DNA of 41,996 bases from Phoronis australis (lineage: Eukaryota > Phoronida > Phoronidae), in contig NMRA01001127.1 of assembly GCA_002633005.1 (NCBI GenBank), forward strand, positions 9,717 through 51,712, in the 5' to 3' direction. Below are positions 22,922 through 33,411 of the stretch, piece after piece (within the stretch, counting starts at the first letter, position 1; every line of letters starts with the position of its first letter). Both the position numbers and the translations under genes were made by a program. Below the pieces are notes generated by a model. The model had not been told where the DNA came from. It was given only the letters and a program-made list of their open reading frames with translations, and did no database searches.

Positions 22922-23026
22922 TGTGTAGACGGGTCAGAGATGGCGTCGGAGAGATCGTCAAACTCATCGAGAGGCTCCTGTATGGCGTCCTCGTACAAGT
23001 TAAAACTGCTGAGGGACTGTACGATA
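22922..23026 (-). CDS. FRMD4A: FRMD4 exon K: candidate cassette exon inserting acidic segment in F3 lobe
   Basis: This is a 105-base exon (1 base, 34 codons, 2 bases). It has a pyrimidine-rich acceptor ending gtgtgcag and a perfect gtaagt donor. It encodes IVQSLSSFNLY, EDAIQEPLDEFDDLSDAIS and DPST, with nine acidic and no basic residues. It sits between HDPKR (exon J) and VSVSRRTF (exon L). Vertebrate FRMD4A, as I recall it, runs straight from HDPRR to SVTRRTF, so this is an insertion in a loop of the F3 lobe. The exon is 3n long with the same phase on both sides, so inclusion and skipping are both in frame. It could be constitutive in this lineage; transcript data are not visible. It was found by codon character and splice fit, not by homology. 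Confidence 0.72.
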
Positions 23027-24515
23027 CTGCACACACAAACAGACACACATGTACCAGCCACCAGAGGGAGCAGTCTGCTGTCAATCACGCCCCCACATAC
23101 ACAAGTTAGGCGACAGTGAAAGAGATTTTGAGACGATTTCAGCTTCATTTTGAACTTTTTTTCTAAAGCAAACTAGTCAAAACTTAATATCATATGGTGG
23201 GGTTATATGTGACAAGAAATAAACAAAATTAAAGAATTTTTAAGCTTAATGTAATTTTTTTAATTTCAGCTGGAGCACCAAACACAGTCATCTTATTTGA
23301 ATGATAATCAACTCTAACATTTGATAGTAAAAAAATCAAATCTATTCACATGTGTCCATTAATACAAAGAATCCCTTTTAGTGATATCTTTCAAATGAGG
23401 AGACACTTTCTCGGGATAAAACAAAGAAAGGGTATCTTTCATTGAGAAACTTAGCTTCAGACTACTTTTTCTTAAAAGAGAACATTCATCAATTTGAATG
23501 CTGGTGCTCAAATATAATGATCTGTCAAAGTTATGAAAAATAACATCTAATTAAAAATGAGAAATTTACATAAATGGTTTCACCACACCAACAAAAGAGG
23601 ATGGGATACTGTTGCATCGACTTTCATTAGCGTGCATTTTTGACACAGGTGACTGACAGCAGACTGTTACCCTTAGTAACTGTTACTATGGAAGCACCTG
23701 CATTAATTATAGTCAGCAAAACATAATAAATAATAGATAAGAGACAATAAATTACTCTAAATAAAAATATCATTAATGATAAAACTGATGTTAGAGAATT
23801 CTAGAAACAATGACGTAACACGTGCAATTGCTGATAAAAACGGCAAGATTTTGAGACTATGTCTAGACCGAGCAGGAAAGGTTTGATACGCTAAATTCAA
23901 CATCATTAAACTATAAAGTCAAGACCACTGTCAAAGAAATGCTGGTTATCGCAAGAAAAACGTGCTGAACCAAAATGGAGGTGCCTCCGAAGCCATTCAT
24001 AACTATGCCAGAGGGAGAAGGGCTTGAAAACAGTGCTCCTTAACTCAAACGGGTTGTGCTGACTTAAGCAAATGGATGGTAACTGAAAAATGTGTATGAC
24101 GGGAGGGGTGCGACCAGTGACCAAGTCGCATCATTTCAGTTTCACAGCACCTTAACAACAGTCACCTCGCTTCTCAGTCGCTTTGCAACCGTCGGACTAT
24201 CAAAAAGGTTCCAATTTTCAGCTGGAAAGTGCACAACCAAACCGTTTGAAAATAAGCTAAGCGTGTTAACTTGTACCATACCCAAAGAGAATACGTTACC
24301 ACGGATATGTAATCTGTTCGGAATCTGACAAAAGCTAAAGTAAAGAGAACTAGCATAAAGGTCAAAGGTCAGAAGCCAGATTAGCGACACTGAACATATT
24401 TTGCTTGAATGCGGAGAAATGTGGAAAGAATAAGGCAAGAAAAGACATGCCAGAGGTTTGTGGCGAGGGAGACACCTCAGCTAGTGACGGGACAAGTCTG
24501 TCCACGAATACTCAC
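23027..24515. other. FRMD4 intron J-K (1489 bases)
   Basis: The exon K acceptor tract is rich in TG repeats on the minus strand. A sequence one mismatch from the CTCF core (ccaccagagggagc) lies at 23058-23071, about 30 bases from the acceptor. Nothing else was recognised. Confidence 0.6.
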
Positions 24516-24592
24516 CGTTTTGGGTCATGGTACTCAATGGAGAACTTCCGGTCACGGAAATACAAGTTTTCCAACTGTCTCCACGGAAACAC
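24516..24592 (-). CDS. FRMD4A: FRMD4 exon J: FERM F3 lobe strands
   Basis: This is a 77-base exon (25 codons plus 2 bases), acceptor ttttttag, donor gtgagt. It encodes VFPWRQLENLYFRDRKFSIE then YHDPK and a split arginine. It matches the FRMD4 PH-like lobe block FQWRQLENLYFREKKFSVEV. It is preceded in phase 0 by exon I. The split CG codon can be completed by exon K (CGT) or directly by exon L (CGG), arginine in both cases. Confidence 0.95.
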
Positions 24593-25883
24593 CTAAAAAA
24601 GTGGAAGTGCAATTGACAGCTGGGCAAAATGAAAGTTACATAGTTACGATCTAATCGCTAATCACTACTAATATCTTGACTTATGAGTAAGACGAGAACC
24701 AGTTAAAAACTTTGCCTCATGAGATGCGATTGCAGAAGTTTAGTTTTCACTTTAGCACAAAAGCTACAAACATGAAATTCAGACAAAGAAAGCATTAATG
24801 AAGAAGATGTGATCTATCAAGCCGTCTGCTTCAACACAGCAGATAAAAAAATTAAATTTAAAGCAATTATGAACCCGCTTTCTGTCACAGAAATCAGCTT
24901 TTGATTTGGATCATTTGTGAATATAAGCCTTGGTTCCAAGAAAACTTACTTAGCTAAGACAAATCTTAAATTTCAGCCAGTTTTAAGATAAAACTTCAAT
25001 TCGTCTCAAGTCCGTTTCAAGAAAAAGATGTTAAGTTGGACTCAAGTTTTTGACTTAAGTTTGTCTTAATTTTGACTAGATTATTGGATGTGGAAGTTTG
25101 AGAGGTTGGAAGTTGAGACAAATCTTAGACTTCAGTAAAAAATGAACTGAAGTTGGTTTACTGGAACAGGCCTATAGAATTGGTCTCGCATATTTCCTTA
25201 ATAATTCAAATTAGAGGTGAAGTTATGGCTTAGAAAGAACGGACATTACGTAATTGCTTAAAGATGCATAGTCTCATTAAATTGTGAATATGCAAATGAA
25301 GTACCAACAACTTCGGGTCCTCCATTGTTCTGGAAATCATCCGAGTAACAATCCTGCGAAAGACTCGTTTTACAGAACTATTTTTATGTAAATGAGTATG
25401 GTAATATTTCATCGTTACCTTAATGAAAGAAGACACAGTTTTTATTATTTACTTATTTCACAATTAAATAACAACTGCGTAACATTTGGAATTACTTGGG
25501 CTTTTATATATTCACATTTTTTTAAGTGTATCAGTTGAAGTGAATTCTTTAACACCGCAATTTATGTACAAATTGTTTCTTTTCCTGTTTATACTTTTAC
25601 ACACAATTCTCCAGGAAGTCACAAGGTAGCACTTGCAACAAATTTAAATATTCAAGGTTTTAATGAGACATAGCGTCTTTAAGACCAGGCTCCAAAAGCT
25701 GGATCGCCATGGCGTGTTACTTTTCATGCCGAGCGTGATCTCAGTGAATAACAAACTGTCAGTAATTTGCAAACCCAGATATCATTTCTCATTCAAGTAA
25801 CGAGCAAGTGAAGAACAATTTTACACCAGCAATATTTTCCTTGATTCAAACATTATATGTCTGTCCAGTGTCTGTTGGCGTAC
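24593..25883. other. FRMD4 intron I-J (1291 bases)
   Basis: A TCAAG/TTAAG-rich stretch lies at about 24950-25140. No gene or element was recognised. Confidence 0.6.
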
Positions 25884-25970
25884 CTTGCGTGGGATCTGTT
25901 TATCAGCGTAATCGTATTGAGCTATTCCCTTCCAACTGAGACCTAGCCACCAGGGGGTGCCAGATGCATC
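25884..25970 (-). CDS. FRMD4A: FRMD4 exon I: FERM F3 lobe, PWWLGL block
   Basis: This is an 87-base exon, 29 codons, phase 0 at both ends; acceptor gccttttctag, donor gtacgc (weaker than its neighbours). It encodes DASGTPWWLGLSWKGIAQYD then YADKQIPRK. The PWWLGLS and KGI.QYDY pattern is characteristic of the F3 lobe of FRMD4 and related FERM proteins, where it forms the first PH-like strands. The reverse strand of the PWW codons by chance resembles a CTCF core motif. Confidence 0.95.
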
Positions 25971-26931
25971 CTAGAAAAGGCCAAAACACTTAGAAAGCAG
26001 TTAAAACTTAATAGCGACTAGCACGAGTAAGACTCCTATTGGTCACAACATAAACTTTGAGAGCTTTTAATCTACGCAAATCTACATACAGTATATCAGT
26101 GAGCAACTACAGTATATGCAAAAATAATATGACAAAATGACCCGGACTTCCCCCTTATGATGGGCGAGCTCAAGTGGAATTCCCTCACGACGGCTCAGCT
26201 GAGCTAGAATTACCAGTTGTGATGTATTTTGTTAGTTTACTTTCCGCATTTACTGCACGTTACGGTGCCGGCAACCTGACAGAAAAATCGTAGGAAAAAG
26301 TACAAAAAGATAATTATATTCTTGGTATGATAATTTGTAGTTAGAATCTGTCCAGTAAATAGATTTTAGACTACACTTTACAGGATTTAATTCTAGTTTC
26401 AGTTGAATTGTCGGACTAGTTTTGGTTTCATAGCGATTACATTTTTATGAAACAAGACACTAGTAAAAAACCATTACTGGTTGCTCCAATTAATGAGAGG
26501 TGGTCAAGTTATAGGAAAATTACAAGTATAATTGTGTAGGGATATGGGACGAAATAGAGTTACGATTAAGGTGATTAACTTTAAAGTGACATGATGCATA
26601 TTTCTTGAAAAGAAAAGATTTAAAGTATAAACACAACACAAGGACACAGTGTGGCTCAGTGGTTGGAGCTACAGACTCCTGCTTGGGCAGACTTGGCTTC
26701 AAATCCTGGCTCCACTGGCTGACATTCCAGCATTGCACTAATTAAGGAGTCTCCTATTCCTATGAGCTCAGTCTTACTTGTAAATGAGTGCAAGAGGGTG
26801 AATGAGAACCTGGATATAATGCGAAAGCGATCTGGGGCGGCGCTCATATTTTTTTTAAACGACACAAAATGTGATGTATACTTGAACGGGTCATAAAAAC
26901 CTCACAGGATACCTTTCCGGGACAGACTTAC
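25971..26931. other. FRMD4 intron H-I (961 bases), hosts a SINE
   Basis: GT-AG on the minus strand. It contains the tRNA-like SINE at 26645-26868; the rest is AT-rich. Confidence 0.7.
26645..26868 (+). mobile_element. tRNA-derived SINE, family 2
   Basis: The head has a perfect A box tggctcagtgg at 26652-26662 and a B-box-like gcttcaaatcc at 26696-26706. A short body follows, ending near gcgctcatattttttttaaa. The head differs from family 1, so it is a separate lineage. The ends are approximate. Confidence 0.7.
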
Positions 26932-26989
26932 CTTAACCTCGTAATAATGTATTCCATAAGTGGGCAGTCGTTCTACTATTGTCATATAA
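26932..26989 (-). CDS. FRMD4A: FRMD4 exon H: F2-F3 junction
   Basis: This is a 58-base exon (1 base plus 19 codons), acceptor cttattttcag, donor gtaagt. With exon G it reads NYMTIVERLPTYGIHYYEVK, almost identical in pattern to the FRMD4A NYMSIVESLPTYGVHYYAVK segment that closes F2 and starts F3. The split asparagine codon (AA plus T) confirms the join. Confidence 0.95.
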
Positions 26990-27188
26990 CTGAAAATAAG
27001 AGATACAAATCAATAGTAGGCATTTTTGGAACAAAATATATTGTTTTGTCTGATTTTCACAAATTAAGTTGACATTAAAAATATCAGGAAGTTAAAGCTA
27101 AATTTTGCTGTCAATGTTGAATTTTTTAACTAAAGTATTACCTTGCTCATCCATTGTTGCCAAATGAGCCGGCAAATCAGGTCACAGA

Positions 27189-27238
27189 CAATACATATAC
27201 GGACCAATACATATACGGACCAATACATATACGGACCA
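27189..27238. repeat. 16-base tandem repeat, 3 copies
   Basis: caatacatatacggac starts at 27189, 27205 and 27221. Confidence 0.96.
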
Positions 27239-27716
27239 GTTTCAATTCTGAAATTTTAGGGTAGGCTAATACAAATTAACTTTGGGAGCATTTTTTGAGT
27301 CAGTGACGGTTTCGATGTTCTTGATGGCAAAAGCAACAGAACCTATCATGATAAGGAATACTGCGAGACCGAGATTTTGAAAGTGAAAAGCCTAACGGAA
27401 CCTGAACTTTAACCACTCAGCCACCCTTACCACGGACAATCTTTAGTGCAAGTGACCAAGGTTTGGGCCCCAGTTTCTAAGAGTCATTACTGTGCACATA
27501 TCACAAAATGACAACACACTGCAGAACGGCGTCGAGATAATCGCTGGCCCTAAGGCTTCCAAAACCAACCATGATACACATCTAGGATTTAAATAATTTT
27601 GAAGTTGGTAATTTTAAGTTAATAGAAGAAAATAAGAATCACGGATACCATAACATACAAGAGCAACGCAGAGCGTTGAAATGCGCCCACAATTGCACCG
27701 TATACGTATAAAATTG

Positions 27717-27730
27717 CCACTAGGGGGCAC
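27717..27730 (+). promoter_or_regulatory. CTCF-core-like motif (monomer A1)
   Basis: ccactagggggcac fits every position of the CTCF core consensus CCASYAGRKGGCRS. Binding is inferred only. Confidence 0.35.
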
Positions 27731-28022
27731 ACTGGTAGGCGGATCCGTCCAAAAGTCATCATCGTCTGTTGTCAACATCATATAAATACACATATTAAAT
27801 TTCGTAAAGATCCTGCAAACGGTTAATAGGAGATACAGCCATAGGCGCAAAAAAAAAAATGCCACTAGGAGGCGCCACAGTAGTCCAAATCGTCTGAAAA
27901 TCATTGCCAGCTGTCCTCTTTATAGTAAGCACATACATGCCAATTTTCACAATCATCCTTTCAGCGGTTTGGTTGATAGAGGGGTGGACGCAAAAATACA
28001 GACTCAAAAACAGTAGAAATGG

Positions 28023-28036
28023 CCACTAGGTGGCGC
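28023..28036 (+). promoter_or_regulatory. CTCF-core-like motif (monomer C1)
   Basis: ccactaggtggcgc also fits the consensus at every position, in the same orientation as the A1 site. Monomers B1, A2, B2 and C2 each differ from it at one position. Confidence 0.35.
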
Positions 28037-28827
28037 AAACTACGTTGAATCCATCCGAAAACGGGTGGATAGCGTCATCTCACTAATAGGTGCCTACATA
28101 TTAAATTTCATGAATATTCCGTTAGGACATTTGAAGATACAAAGGTAAGCGTAAAAAATTAAAATTGCAACTAGGGGGCACACTGGTAGTCGGATCCATC
28201 AAAAAGTCGTCATCTTCCGTTGTTAACATCACATAAATATACTTACACAATTTTGTAAAGATCCTGCGAACGGTTTAGGAGATACAACCATAGGCGTAAA
28301 AAAAAAACTGCCACTAGGAGGCGCCACAGTAGTCAAAATCGTCGGAAAATCATCGTCAACCGTCCTCTACATAGTAAGCATATACATGCCAATTTTCTCA
28401 ATCATCCTTTGAGCGGTTTGGTTGATAGAGGGGTGGACGCACAAAAACAGACTCGGAAACACTAAAAATGGCCACTATGTGGCGCAAACTATGTCGAATC
28501 CATCTGAAAACGGGAGGATAGCGTCATCTCACTAATAGGTGCCTACATACCAAATTTCATGAAAATCCGTTCAGGACTTTTGAAGATACAAAGGCAAGCG
28601 TAAAAAACTAAAATTGCCATTACGGGGCACGCCGGTAGTCGGATCCGTCCCAAAGTTTGCACATGCCGTCCCATTCATGAATGGAACATATGTGCCAAAT
28701 TTCATGAACGTATGTCAAAGGGTTTGGGAGATAAAGCAACGGACGCTGGACGAACGCCACCCGTACGGACGGACGGACGGACGGAGATGACGGCATAATG
28801 CGTCCACATATAAATATGTGGGCGCAT

Positions 28828-29095
28828 AAAAATCAAATCTTGCAGGCAGGGGCCTCTTTGAACCAGTTAATACACTGCTCTATTTGTGCGTGGTAAGGAC
28901 ATCCCGTGTGTGGTAGTAGCTCAGTTTAACCGTGGTAACCGTTTCATGGAGAGTGGTAAGGGTTTTGTTTCCTGGTAAGAGTAACGCAGCCAGACTTTGT
29001 TTCTCTCTCTGTAGTCATGTTCAACGAGGGCATATAGTGCACTTATGCTGTGTTGTTTTGTACTGATTAGTTTTAGTTGGACAAAAAAAACTTAC
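28828..29095. other. FRMD4 intron G-H, right end
   Basis: No gene or element was recognised between the end of the A-B-C element and the donor of exon G. Confidence 0.5.
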
Positions 29096-29161
29096 TTAAC
29101 AACCGACAATCCCCTCGTTTGACCAACAAGTTTCTTGTAATGCATTAGAACCTGTTCCTCA
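29096..29161 (-). CDS. FRMD4A: FRMD4 exon G: FERM F2 lobe, GQTRG block
   Basis: This is a 66-base exon (1 + 63 + 2), acceptor gtttgctttcag, donor gtaagt. It encodes EEQVLMHYKKLVGQTRGLSVV. The first base completes a TG|T cysteine from exon F, giving a CEEQVLMHYKKL stretch that aligns with YCEDRVIEYYKKL of FRMD4A. GQTRG is a strong family marker in the last F2 helices. Confidence 0.94.
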
Positions 29162-29928
29162 CTGAAAGCAAACAAAGACTGGATTAACATGGCAATTTTG
29201 TCAAAATCGAGAACAGTTGATAGAAACAAGCGTAGCACAGACAGTTTGATTATCAAGCTATTTGAGACCAATTTCACAACATTAAACGGTCCAAGTCAAA
29301 AGCTGCATTTTGTTAGAGATGTCAGGTAAACAGTAACCTTTACACTAGCGTACTCACGAAACTGAATGGTAGAGATGAGAGACCTACATACCAGAATGGT
29401 AGAGATGTGTGACCTACATACCAGAATATTAAAGACATGGGATCTCAAGACACTTACCAGAATGGTAGAGATGGATGTTCTTTAAGGGTACTAGTGGGTA
29501 ACACTGGTAACTTCTTTAAATGTTTTTTGGCAGTCACGTCACTGTAATATAATTGTATAATCAGTCAACGATAACACACCAATATCAATTAAAGGGTGCA
29601 GTTTACGTTTTGTTGATATAAGGTTATTTGCTGTAATGTTACCATGGTTACATTTCACTAAGGAATCTTCTAACAAAACAGTCAAACTGCATTATTGATT
29701 AACCTAATAACTTCGTATGTGTAAGCAGCTAACAAGTTTACAGCAATCAATAAATAATGGTCCAGACAGTCATTAGCTGGTCAATATTGACCACACAAGT
29801 TCAATTTTACCAGTTCATACTGGTCAAGCGCTTGCACACATAACTTTCTCCAGCTCACACCTGAACGTGACATCTGATGACATCAGACAACATCAACATC
29901 AAACCCATCAAGACAAAAAAGTTCTCAC
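29162..29928. other. FRMD4 intron F-G (767 bases)
   Basis: It holds a degenerate 30-base tandem repeat at 29364-29475 and otherwise nothing recognised. Confidence 0.6.
29364..29475. repeat. Degenerate 30-base tandem repeat, about 4 copies
   Basis: gaatggtagagatg followed by gacctacatacca starts at 29364 and 29394, with diverged copies at 29424 and 29460. Confidence 0.88.
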
Positions 29929-30051
29929 CAAAACAGGATCTGTTTTAACATTAAGCTGGAATTCAGCAAGGGGCTGTCCACCTCTGCACCTTTCTGAATC
30001 CGCTTTTGACTCGTGAATGCTCTTGGTAAGAGAGTTAGTAATGGATTTTCA
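29929..30051 (-). CDS. FRMD4A: FRMD4 exon F: divergent F2 lobe segment
   Basis: This is a 123-base exon (1 + 120 + 2), acceptor cttcattttag, donor gtgaga. It encodes ENPLLTLLPRAFTSQKRIQK followed by GAEVDSPLLNSS and LMLKQILF. Similarity to vertebrate FRMD4 is weak in this part of F2. The assignment rests on three facts: both phases fit exons E and G exactly, there is no stop over 41 codons, and the length is close to that of the segment otherwise missing between GDYT and CEEQV. The separating intron from exon E is only 87 bases. Confidence 0.8.
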
Positions 30052-30138
30052 CTAAAATGAAGGTCCTGTCACACCACCATAGTTCTCATGTTTTGGCATC
30101 TTGTTGCCAACACAAACCATTTAGTTGGTATTACTCAC

Positions 30139-30218
30139 TCAGTGTAGTCTCCATGAGATGCCTGAAGTGCATGGGCTGCCAGCTCAAAGGCAGTATCAGC
30201 GTCACATTCTATATCACC
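30139..30218 (-). CDS. FRMD4A: FRMD4 exon E: FERM F2 helices
   Basis: This is an 80-base exon (26 codons plus 2 bases), acceptor gttgctgttccag, donor gtgagt. It encodes GDIECDADTAFELAAHALQ then ASHGDYT. It corresponds to the FRMD4 segment DVDSEVVFELASYILQEAKGDF, an F2 lobe helix pair. The acceptor side carries a CAACAG/TATCAG-rich stretch on the plus strand (30221-30300) that is low-complexity sequence. Confidence 0.92.
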
Positions 30219-30360
30219 CTGGAACAGCAACAGTATCAGTATCAATATCAGTGTCTGTATCAATATCACACTAAACATCACCTTACAACAGCAACAGTCT
30301 CAGTCTAAAAAATATACAGGCTACTTCCTTCGTCAAAAATCTGAACGTAAAGCGATTTAC

Positions 30361-30445
30361 CTTGAATACATTTTGCCTTGCTTGTAAAAAGAACAGCTCA
30401 ATGGTGGCATTTTCCCGCAGGTAACCAATACTTTCGACCACCAAC
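30361..30445 (-). CDS. FRMD4A: FRMD4 exon D: start of FERM F2 lobe
   Basis: This is an 85-base exon (1 base plus 28 codons), acceptor tctttgtttcag, donor gtaaat. It encodes LVVESIGYLRENATIELFFL then QARQNVFK. It matches FRMD4A FYIESISYLKDNATIELFFL, the hinge from F1 to F2. The first base completes an AG|G arginine from exon C. Confidence 0.96.
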
Positions 30446-31734
30446 CTGAAACAAAGACATGGCACTGATCACAATTATTCACTCTTTTTGCTCTTTCCAT
30501 ATTCATTCTAAAGGCATTTGAATATAAATAAATCTTAATGTGAAGTCTAATGTCGCTTTCAATAGCCAAATATAGATATGCATTTTCAAAGTGGTAATTA
30601 CGGTGCCTTATATAGCAGAGCTGCTCATTAGCTAAATACAGACATCAACAGATAACAGGATGTAATGACTATCTCATGATTGCAATCAGTAAAACCAAAG
30701 ATGAATAACGTAACACTGAGACTTACAGTTATGACTTAATGACCTATTGAGAAAACAGTCCAAGCGGAGACCTCCAACAATGCCTGTGAGCTCCCCCCAT
30801 GACATGATAACACAAGACGACGTAATAATCACGGTATTCACAAATCAGCCGAGAAGTTATTCAGTGCCATCACACACACTGCCGAGACCATCATATCAGG
30901 TACAGGCCTGATGTAATAAAACGGCTCGTCTTCCGTTCAAAACATCTGTTAAGCGGGATGAATCCCAAAATCAACCACACCATTGGCAATGTCCAATCAC
31001 CCTTAAAGCAGCTATGAACCTGCCTTACATCAAAAATCAAAAATCAAAACTGGCCACAACTCGATACTCTCTCAAACTGAATATAAATCTATAGGCTTGG
31101 AAAGAACTGGCAACTCATTAACTGCCAGGCTCAACATGTAGGCTCACCTCTATCATCACTCAGTGCCATGATCATGGGCAAAGGTATTAACTACATAACA
31201 GTTCTTGACAAGCCTTGAAACACTCAATAAGTAAGGGGCAGTTTGACGGAAGAAACTGGGGTAAATGAGAAGTTAGTTTCTTTGACGGAACACAGGTGTA
31301 TACAATCTTTCTTTAATTAAGCTCGCGACTAATTGACAAACAAAATGAACATAATTATTATGTTCAATTATGGGTAATAATAAGAATAAGATTAGGTGGC
31401 ACCAGATACAAACTGACCTTAGCATGGACCGCGAGTACAGACAGTATCACAACACGAACATGTTCGCACGTGATCCGAGTTCCCGCCATCGAAGAGACGA
31501 GAGGTCTCCGAGTCAATATTAAGTCAAGCAGACAAGTCTCATACTCAATATACTGTGAAGTTCCTGGATGGCTCAAAACCTACATTTTTTTGAAACTATG
31601 AACGTTACTTGTCGTGCTTAAAAGCTCTAAGACAGAAACCCATTGAGATTGTTACAGAGGACATTGTACGTGGCTTTAACACACGTTCCCGTCACATAGC
31701 AAAGACTAAACAAAAATACAGCAGACTCGTTTAC
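30446..31734. other. FRMD4 intron C-D (1289 bases)
   Basis: AT-rich DNA with no gene or element recognised; GT-AG ends on the minus strand. Confidence 0.6.
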
Positions 31735-31827
31735 CTGACTTGAAAGTACAAGGTAATTGGCACCTGACCCTTGGGAAAATCATGGTCTAACACCCGCCTC
31801 TCTAGAGTAAGCCAGTTCAGATGGTGA
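31735..31827 (-). CDS. FRMD4A: FRMD4 exon C: FERM F1 lobe, second half
   Basis: This is a 93-base exon (1 + 90 + 2), acceptor cctcgtttcag, donor gtaaac. It encodes HHLNWLTLERRVLDHDFPKG then QVPITLYFQV. It matches FRMD4A GHLNWLQLDRRVLEHDFPKK and the VVLYFCVRF strand at the end of the ubiquitin-like lobe. Confidence 0.96.
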
Positions 31828-32454
31828 CTGAAACGAGGACAAATGTGTGCTAACACTTCATCAACATAGGTGGCACTGTGACAATATTTATGAACATAGG
31901 TGGCGCTGCATGGCAGCAGAGAACTTTCTGGGGGTATCAATTTCATGAATTTTCAAGACACTTGGCATTATGGTATTTAGTATTCCACAAATCAATGTTA
32001 TGGGATTTCCATAAACAAATCAAACAGCTTGAACAAAATTCCAAAGATTGGTTTAATCTGTTTCGGATAATAAAGTCACATTACGAAGCATAACACATAT
32101 TAGCAATTCTGTACCCATGCGCACACATCGGACACTTTGACAATGAATACACATCTTTCTTCAGATTGTAATAAACACTTAGACAGGTTTCTTAACTCTT
32201 TCATACTGTTTATTTTCATATTTACAAAAAGTAGCATTGTCCAAGTCGCTTATGTAACGATCTTCGTCAAAAATGCTTACCTCCAATCAGAACTAAAGTC
32301 AACAGCATTTTCTTTAAAAGAAATTTTTCTATTTGATATCATCTTTGTAATTTACTTGTTAATACACAAATACAAACAAAGGTTCGACTATGGGTATTCG
32401 AATATATTTCTCCAAAAAAGTTCGTTCCACTAGGTTATTTCTGATAATACATAC
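31828..32454. other. FRMD4 intron B-C (627 bases)
   Basis: A short direct repeat ataggtggc(a/g)ctg occurs at about 31866 and 31895. Nothing else was recognised. Confidence 0.6.
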
Positions 32455-32549
32455 GTATCGTCACGGAAACACAGTCCAAAATAATCCTTTTCTTTCAAGT
32501 TGAAGTGAGAGGCCACTATATCAAGCAGATCCCTGGCAGACAATTTCGG
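32455..32549 (-). CDS. FRMD4A: FRMD4 exon B: FERM F1 lobe, first half
   Basis: This is a 95-base exon (31 codons plus 2 bases), acceptor gtttgttttcag, donor gtatgt. It encodes PKLSARDLLDIVASHFNLKE then KDYFGLCFRDD and a split threonine. It matches FRMD4A PKLLAKELLDLVASHFNLKEKEYFGIAF. This is the ubiquitin-like F1 helix and strand pair. Confidence 0.96.
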
Positions 32550-33411
32550 CTGAAAACAAACAAATGACACTAAGACTTGAAATCTTAAGTTTTGAGGTGC
32601 AGCTGTTCTTGTTCACACACACAACCCTTCACAGAGGTCAGACTTTGCCCGACTCAGATAAAATGTCTTGGTAAGACTGGATCCTAATGCCTACATATAC
32701 CAAGTTCTCTGTATTTTTACAAAACATGGTTGTGCAGTGGAGTCATAACTGTCTGGCTGGCTAATAGGCACAGAAATTGGAATCTAAAGTGCAAGAAAAG
32801 TTGAATACTAAAAACACTTGTGAACATTGCTTTTAACAGGAAATTAAACAGAGAACGATCAGAAACCCAGACTGAGCATCTAAGGAAGTAAAATCTTAAT
32901 TAGCTGCAGTCAAGTTTGCGTATCAACTTCAAGCGCAAAAATGTACATGATCAATAAATACCAAATGTTTACAACTTTCAACATAAACAATACACTTGAA
33001 CATGGGAGAGGATTTCCACATCAACTCACAAAACTATATTTACAGAAACAAAGCAGTCTATGATACCAACTACAGCCCAATCAATGATAACTTTCAGGGG
33101 GTGAAAACGATTCCATGGCAGTGCCTTTAAATTCCAGACCCAGACCAACAAATACAAACCCCCCATTGATATTCCATACCCACATCCGAAACTCCACATC
33201 GAAAATACTCCATAACCAGGAAACAAACTCAGGTACCAGACAACGGAATCAATTTTTTGGTCCGCTTGTGAAGTTTAGGACATAGGGATGGAATCTCAGG
33301 GTTGATGTTTATTGGTTTCGGGATCCTAGCTGGAATTACAGGTGTAACCAAGGAATCGTTTCAACTCCCTGATAATAACACATCACATATTTGGTGCTAA
33401 CAATAGACTAC
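32550..33411. other. FRMD4 intron A-B (862 bases)
   Basis: No gene or element was recognised; splice ends fit exons A and B. Confidence 0.6.

Larger units (their letters stand above)
27681..28827. mobile_element. 1.15-kb element with A-B-C higher-order repeats and inverted ends
   Basis: The ends are a perfect 10-base inverted repeat, atgcgcccac (27681) and gtgggcgcat (28818-28827). Just outside the left end is a perfect hairpin caacgc-aga-gcgttg (27664-27678); inside the right end is ccacatat-aa-atatgtgg. Between them are seven related monomers, each containing a ccactagNgggc-type core, at 27717, 27862, 28023, 28168, 28311, 28472 and 28617. Monomers 1, 4 and 7 (A), 2 and 5 (B), and 3 and 6 (C) pair by sequence, so the pattern is ABC-ABC-A with periods of 451 and 449 bases. 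A ggac repeat lies near 28766-28785. No protein is encoded. It is probably a non-autonomous mobile element. Confidence 0.75.

Noticed and set aside
25951-25964. CTCF-like ccaccagggggtgc
   Set aside because: It is the reverse strand of the conserved PWW codons of FRMD4 exon I, and it mismatches the core at an invariant position.
27614-28007. Open frames of 70-96 codons on the minus strand of the A-B-C element
   Set aside because: They are not maintained between equivalent monomers and have no motif.
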